NCBI GenBank assembly: GCA_017394605.1
Contig: JAFPXU010000110.1
Span: 1-18,523 of the forward strand
DNA length: 18,523 nucleotides
Reading direction: 5' to 3'
Source of the DNA: Clostridia bacterium
Lineage (GTDB): Bacteria; Bacillota_A; Clostridia; Christensenellales; CAG-138
Shown here: in pieces, positions 15,136-18,523 of the stretch
Layout of the letters: each line of letters begins with the position of its first letter
Position numbering within the stretch: the first letter of the stretch is position 1
Notes under the pieces: model-generated
The model's database searches: none
What the model was told of the DNA's origin: nothing
What the model saw: the letters and a program-made list of their open reading frames with translations, nothing else
Program-made: the position numbers and the translations under genes

Positions 15136-15858
15136 TCAGTTCAGCGGCGGGAAGATGTCCAGAAGTTCAGAGATCCGCGTGATCGTATAGTCCGGCTGCA
15201 AAATGATCTCCTGCGGCTCCTTTTTGATTGTGTCGGGCTCGTCGATGCGAATCATCATGGCGAAACCGGCATCTCTTGTGCCCTGTACGTCACGGATCGG
15301 ATTGTCGCCGACATAGGCGCACTGCTCGGGGGCCTTGCCGATCGCGCGGCAGGCGAGGAAATAGATTGCGGGGTCGGGTTTTCTCAAACGCACTTTGGAG
15401 GAAAGGATAACGGCTTTGAAATAATGAGCCACGCCATCGGCGATCATCCAGTCCGGAATCTCCGTTTCGGTGATCGTGTTGGCGATGATACCGAGCGTGT
15501 AGCCGCGGCGGTCAAGCTCGATGATCGTGGACTTTACGTCGTCACGCGGAACCCGGCGTCCGTCGTGGTCGCGCCACAGACGTGTCAGTCTTCCCGCGTG
15601 TGCGCATACACGCTCCGGATCGTAATCGGGCAGCAGGTGCTGACTCCACAGCTCCATTTCACCGGCGTCAAGCAGGGTTTTCTTCACCGTCTTGCGGTAG
15701 ATTTCCCAGCGCTTCTCCAGCTTTTCGAAGAATACGTCGTGCGGTTCGGTCGCGCCGACCAGTTCCATCAGCTCCCTTTCGGCAGCGTCGGAAAACTCCT
15801 TGTCCGGGATCACAATGCGCAGTGTGTTGCCGACATCGAAGAAAATCGTATCCGTCAT
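15136..15858 (-). CDS. HAD-superfamily hydrolase-like protein, copy 3
   Basis: From the ATG at 15856-15858 the protein has 240 residues. AAGGAG lies nine bases upstream of that ATG and directly abuts another ATG at 15865-15867, which therefore cannot use it. Motif I is FFDVGNTL, motif II GIIAN (the usual Ser/Thr is Ala), motif III RKPDPAIYF and motif IV YVGDNPIRD. It lacks the second motif-I Asp like its neighbours, and the Ala in motif II makes it the most degenerate copy. The cap domain has the YRKT segment shared with the others. It is flanked by copies 2 and 4 in the same operon. It may have a specialised or non-catalytic role; I do not recognise a characterised relative. Confidence 0.87.
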   Translation of the reverse strand: MTDTIFFDVGNTLRIVIPDKEFSDAAERELMELVGATEPHDVFFEKLEKRWEIYRKTVKKTLLDAGEMELWSQHLLPDYDPERVCAHAGRLTRLWRDHDGRRVPRDDVKSTIIELDRRGYTLGIIANTITETEIPDWMIADGVAHYFKAVILSSKVRLRKPDPAIYFLACRAIGKAPEQCAYVGDNPIRDVQGTRDAGFAMMIRIDEPDTIKKEPQEIILQPDYTITRISELLDIFPPLN

Positions 15859-15882
15859 TTGCTCCATCTCCTTTATGCGTTG

Positions 15883-16641
15883 TCAATTGTGATTATATGA
15901 CCGGAGAATATCCGGCAATTCATTCAGCTCGCGGATCACAAAATCCGCCTGCGGGGCGTCCGGCCCCATAAACGCCGCGTCACGGTGCGCGATCGACGGG
16001 TTGTCGATCCGGACAACCAGCCCCAAATGCGCGTTTCGTGCTCCGAGAACATCGCGGGAGATCGTGTCGCCCACATAACCGGTTTCTTCGGCAGTGACGC
16101 CCATGCGGTCCAGCGCAATCTGGAAAATACGGGGATCGGGCTTCCGAATGCCCGTCTCACTGGACATCACGATGCATTCCATGTATTCGGAAATGCCGTA
16201 TTCTATCAGAACGTGGGGAACGAGCGAGGTGGAAATGATGTTTGAAACAATACCCATGCGGATGCCCGCCTCGGAAAGCGCGCGGATCGTCTCGCGGAGA
16301 AAGGGCTTGCGAAGGTTGCGCACGCGCTCGTAATCGTAAAGGAAACTAAGCTCCTCGGCAATCGGCCGCAGCCGGTCTCTTCCGATATGATACTCTTTGA
16401 GGTAGAAGTCGTTCCAGATCGTGGCCTGGTCCAGTTCGGTCAGATCCCTTTCGCCTCGATGTTTGTATTCCTCTCCGTTCTCGTACAGCGACGCCGCCAA
16501 AGCTTCCGGAACCGCCTCAAGCTCGATCCCGTAGTCGGAAAGACGGCGGATAAGACGCTCCGCAAACCGGACGTCGTCGCCCTTGACGCGTTTGACGGAA
16601 TGCAGAGTTCCACCGAGATCAAACAGCAGTGTTGAGATCAT
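15883..16641 (-). CDS. HAD-superfamily hydrolase-like protein, copy 4 (first gene of the operon)
   Basis: The 252-residue protein starts MISTLLFDLGGTL, so motif I is at residues 7-13 with Gly in place of the second Asp. Motif II is GIVSN, motif III RKPDPRIF and motif IV YVGDTISRD. The cap differs most from the other copies. The ATG at 16639-16641 is preceded by GGAGG with a six-base gap. It is the promoter-proximal gene of the 15-gene minus-strand operon, about 40 nt from the predicted transcription start and just behind the LacI-type operator. Being first implies it is part of the regulated pathway rather than a passenger. The substrate cannot be inferred from sequence alone. Confidence 0.88.
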   Translation of the reverse strand: MISTLLFDLGGTLHSVKRVKGDDVRFAERLIRRLSDYGIELEAVPEALAASLYENGEEYKHRGERDLTELDQATIWNDFYLKEYHIGRDRLRPIAEELSFLYDYERVRNLRKPFLRETIRALSEAGIRMGIVSNIISTSLVPHVLIEYGISEYMECIVMSSETGIRKPDPRIFQIALDRMGVTAEETGYVGDTISRDVLGARNAHLGLVVRIDNPSIAHRDAAFMGPDAPQADFVIRELNELPDILRSYNHN

Positions 16642-16666
16642 GAAATACCTCCGAAATGCGGCAAAT

Positions 16667-16681
16667 TACGAAAACGTTTGC
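16667..16681. promoter_or_regulatory. LacI-family operator in front of the inositol operon
   Basis: TACGAAAACGTTTGC is a near-palindrome centred on AACGTT and fits the LacI/CcpA-type operator pattern. It lies at about +3 to +18 relative to the start predicted from the minus-strand promoter at 16691-16719, where a bound repressor would block transcription. It matches the site at 16899-16913 in 14 of 15 bases. Confidence 0.85.
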
Positions 16682-16690
16682 GCTACTTAA

Positions 16691-16719
16691 ATTGTAACTC
16701 AGCGTGTGCAATTTGTCAA
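16691..16719 (-). promoter_or_regulatory. Sigma-A-type promoter of the inositol operon
   Basis: Read on the minus strand, a perfect -35 TTGACA (16714-16719) is followed after exactly 17 bases by the -10 TACAAT (16691-16696). The predicted start is near 16684, directly before the operator, and HAD copy 4 begins about 40 nt further on. It is the only strong minus-strand promoter I noticed for the whole gene run. Confidence 0.85.
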
Positions 16720-16865
16720 CAACAAATGCCTTGGGAAAGGGTGCGTTTTTAATGGAAATGCCGGTTTGCCCTTGTCTGTATTCTCACGAGGTCCGCCCGG
16801 TTTGCTGACGCTCTGTCGTTCATAAGGCTTCCGCTGCTCTCCGGATGCGGAAAAGTTTCTGTGCA

Positions 16866-16894
16866 TTGACAAATAAGATGGCTGGTAGTAATAT
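16866..16894 (+). promoter_or_regulatory. Promoter of the lacI-type regulator gene
   Basis: The -35 TTGACA at 16866-16871 is followed after 17 bases by TAATAT at 16889-16894. An overlapping TATAAT at 16892-16897 has a better sequence but a 20-base spacer. Either choice puts the start inside or next to the operator at 16899-16913. Confidence 0.7.
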
Positions 16895-16898
16895 AATA

Positions 16899-16913
16899 TA
16901 CGAAAACGTTTAC
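16899..16913. promoter_or_regulatory. LacI-family operator in the regulator's own promoter
   Basis: TACGAAAACGTTTAC differs from the operon operator by one base and overlaps the predicted transcription start of the regulator gene. This points to negative autoregulation. The two operator centres are 232 bp apart, so looping by a bivalent repressor is conceivable but not shown. Confidence 0.83.
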
Positions 16914-16946
16914 TTGGCGTTTGAGTTATTTTTTCTTGGAGGAGTT

Positions 16947-17963
16947 ATGGGGTTCGTTACACTCAAAGATGTCGCGAAAGTAGCAGGCGTTTCCTATGCG
17001 ACTGTCTCCCGTGCGTTGTCCGGAAGCCCGGAGATAAGCGAGAGCACCAGAAAGCGCGTTATCAAGATCTGCGAGGAGATGGGCTATACGCCCAACTTCG
17101 TCGCCCGGTCGATGGTCATGAAGAAGACAAAGATCCTGGGATTGATCGTCACCAGCATAGACAACCCGTTCATGAGTGAGATGACCGCACATCTGGAGAT
17201 CTACGCACGCAAATGCGGCTACAACCTGATGGTCTGCAATTCGTCCTATGACCGCGAACTCGAAAAGGAGGTCTTTTCGCTGCTTCTTGGTCGAAAGGTC
17301 GACGGGATTATCATGATCCCGGTGGGTAATGAGTCCTATGAATCGTTGAAGGTTTTGACCGCGCAGGTACCGACTGTGTTCATCGGTGAGAATCTGCAGG
17401 ATCTGCCGGAAAACTATGTGTCGGTAGACAACTCGAACGGCATGCAGCAGGCGACGGAATACCTGTACGGACTCGGGCACCGCAAGATTCTTTACCTCGG
17501 CGCACGAAGCAACAGCATGACGCACCGCCTGCGCGTGGAGGGTTATATCAATGCGTGCAACCGGCTCAACATCGAACCGCGCGTTCTGGAGAACAACGGA
17601 CCGCGCAGTTCCTCCGAGGCGGGTTATGCAATCGCTTCGGAATACTTCTCCAGACCGCATGAGGAAACCGCCGTTCTGTGCGCGGCGGATACGCTGGCGA
17701 TCGGCGTGATCAAAGCCGCATATGAGCACAAGATCCGGATCCCCGAGGATATGTCCCTGATGGGGTTCGATAATATCTCATTTTGCGCACTTCCTCCGAT
17801 CGATCTGACTACGGTCAATCAGCCTAAACATGAGCTGGCCGTTGCGGCGGTGGATATGCTGTTGAACTACATCAGAAGACCTGACACGCCTCATACCAAG
17901 ACCATTCTTTCGCCTTCGCTCGTAATACGCAGTTCCTGCCGCGCGATCGAAGGCCAGGAGTAA
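16947..17963 (+). CDS. LacI-family transcriptional regulator, probable repressor of the inositol operon
   Basis: The 338-residue protein has a LacI helix-turn-helix at residues 5-24 (LKDVAKVAGVSYATVSRALS), the hinge segment YTPNFVARSMVMKKT near 47-61, and a periplasmic-binding-protein-like effector domain running to the C-terminus. I chose the ATG at 16947-16949 because GGAGG lies just upstream and the HTH then sits at the N-terminus as usual. An in-frame upstream ATG at 16845 would start before the promoter and operator and is rejected. Divergent orientation and matching operators in both promoters make the operon its likely target. The inducer is probably inositol or a pathway intermediate, which is inference. 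Inositol genes in bacilli are often controlled by a DeoR-type IolR, so a LacI-type regulator is a variation. Confidence 0.93.
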   Translation: MGFVTLKDVAKVAGVSYATVSRALSGSPEISESTRKRVIKICEEMGYTPNFVARSMVMKKTKILGLIVTSIDNPFMSEMTAHLEIYARKCGYNLMVCNSSYDRELEKEVFSLLLGRKVDGIIMIPVGNESYESLKVLTAQVPTVFIGENLQDLPENYVSVDNSNGMQQATEYLYGLGHRKILYLGARSNSMTHRLRVEGYINACNRLNIEPRVLENNGPRSSSEAGYAIASEYFSRPHEETAVLCAADTLAIGVIKAAYEHKIRIPEDMSLMGFDNISFCALPPIDLTTVNQPKHELAVAAVDMLLNYIRRPDTPHTKTILSPSLVIRSSCRAIEGQE

Positions 17964-17974
17964 CAGGAGAACGC

Positions 17975-18523
17975 ATGAATCGCTACGAATTGCATCTGCA
18001 TACGTCAGAGACCAGCAAATGCGGACATGTTCCCGCAGCTGATCAGGTCAAGACATACAAAGCCCTTGGCTATCAGGGTGTTTGTGTGACGGATCATCTG
18101 CATAAAGCCCAGATTGACTACTTCAACGTCGGCGCTGACTGGAATGCGATCATCGACCGATACCTTATGGGTTACCGGGCCGCTAAAGCAGCCGGCGAAT
18201 CCATGGGAATGGATATTATCTTCGGTGTGGAGCTGCGTTTCCCTGAAAACGACAGCGACTATCTGATCTACGGAATTGACGAGCAGTGGCTTTATGATCA
18301 CCCGTGGATCACCGACATGGATCATCAGTCTTTCTTTGACAGATTCAAGGACGAGGTGTTGATCATCCACGCACATCCATACCGCAACTGCGATGAGGTG
18401 TTCTACAACTGCGTACACGGCATTGAGATTGTAAACTGCAATCCGCGCCATGACAGCCGAAACGCGCTTGCACTGGAACTTGCAAAAGAGAACCCGCATC
18501 TGTATCGCACAGTCGGGTCCGAT
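17975..18523 (+). CDS. PHP-domain metal-dependent phosphoesterase (5' part, cut by window end)
   Basis: An open frame of 183 codons starts at ATG 17975-17977, with AGGAGA five bases upstream and 11 nt after the regulator stop, and runs off the window. It carries the PHP metal-binding motifs in order: HLHT (His7, His9), TDH (Asp40, His41), GVEL (Glu86), HAHP (His132, His134), EIVN, and a final GSD at the very edge. The family hydrolyses phosphate esters, as in histidinol phosphatase or nucleoside 3',5'-bisphosphate phosphatase. Which substrate is used here cannot be told. It is probably co-transcribed with the repressor and thus linked to inositol or inositol-phosphate metabolism by position only. 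Confidence 0.9.
   Translation, partial: MNRYELHLHTSETSKCGHVPAADQVKTYKALGYQGVCVTDHLHKAQIDYFNVGADWNAIIDRYLMGYRAAKAAGESMGMDIIFGVELRFPENDSDYLIYGIDEQWLYDHPWITDMDHQSFFDRFKDEVLIIHAHPYRNCDEVFYNCVHGIEIVNCNPRHDSRNALALELAKENPHLYRTVGSD

Larger units (their letters stand above)
16642..16946. other. Divergent intergenic regulatory region
   Basis: This 305-base gap separates the minus-strand operon from the plus-strand lacI-type gene. It contains one promoter and one LacI-type operator for each direction, annotated separately. The middle part, about 16720-16865, holds no gene, clear repeat or riboswitch that I can recognise. Confidence 0.8.

Noticed and set aside
16845..16946. Upstream extension of the LacI protein by 34 residues
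   Set aside because: The extension would run through the promoter and operator; the ATG at 16947 has GGAGG and places the HTH at the N-terminus.

Overview
The window looks like a chromosomal segment of an anaerobic, moderately GC-rich Firmicute (Clostridia; gut Oscillospiraceae-like is my guess). The basis is the strong GGAGG-type ribosome sites, the clostridial-style TTGACA/TATAAT promoters, a LacI-type regulator, a GH1 glycosidase and a complete front end of myo-inositol catabolism. No rRNA, tRNA, CRISPR or intact transposase gene was seen.

Layout. (i) 1-408, plus strand: the C-terminal end of a GH1 beta-glucosidase. (ii) 413-523: two strong inverted repeats between convergent genes. (iii) 587-16641, minus strand: a 15-gene run that looks like one operon, with short gaps and a promoter plus LacI-type operator at 16667-16719. 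In transcription order it encodes four tandem HAD-family proteins, a phosphoglycerate-mutase-like protein, IolG, a type II (archaeal-type) GAPDH homologue, an archaeal-type PGK homologue, the two halves of a split transketolase, a LarA-family racemase, a malic enzyme, IolE, IolB and IolD. (iv) 16947-17963, plus strand, divergent: a LacI-family repressor with a matching operator in its own promoter, followed by a PHP-domain protein cut off by the window edge.

How the genes may work together. IolG, IolE, IolD and IolB convert myo-inositol to 2-deoxy-5-keto-D-gluconate (DKG). The operon has no iolC, iolJ or iolA, which normally process DKG. Instead it carries transketolase, GAPDH-like, PGK-like, LarA and malic enzyme genes. 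DKG is a carboxylate isostere of D-xylulose 5-phosphate with the same D-threo configuration. I therefore infer a new branch: transketolase removes a C2 unit from DKG and leaves D-malic semialdehyde, an isostere of glyceraldehyde 3-phosphate. The GAPDH-like and PGK-like enzymes oxidise it to D-malate with ATP formation, LarA racemises D- to L-malate, and malic enzyme yields pyruvate and CO2. Substrate-phosphate-binding motifs in the transketolase, GAPDH and PGK homologues are altered, which fits a non-phosphate substrate. This is a hypothesis, not an established pathway.

The second striking object is the phosphoglycerate-mutase-like gene (11985-13550). It encodes a circularly permuted GpmI: the canonical C-terminal part comes first and the canonical N-terminal part last, in one open frame with nearly all catalytic residues kept. 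Its role in the pathway, and that of the four HAD proteins, is unresolved.
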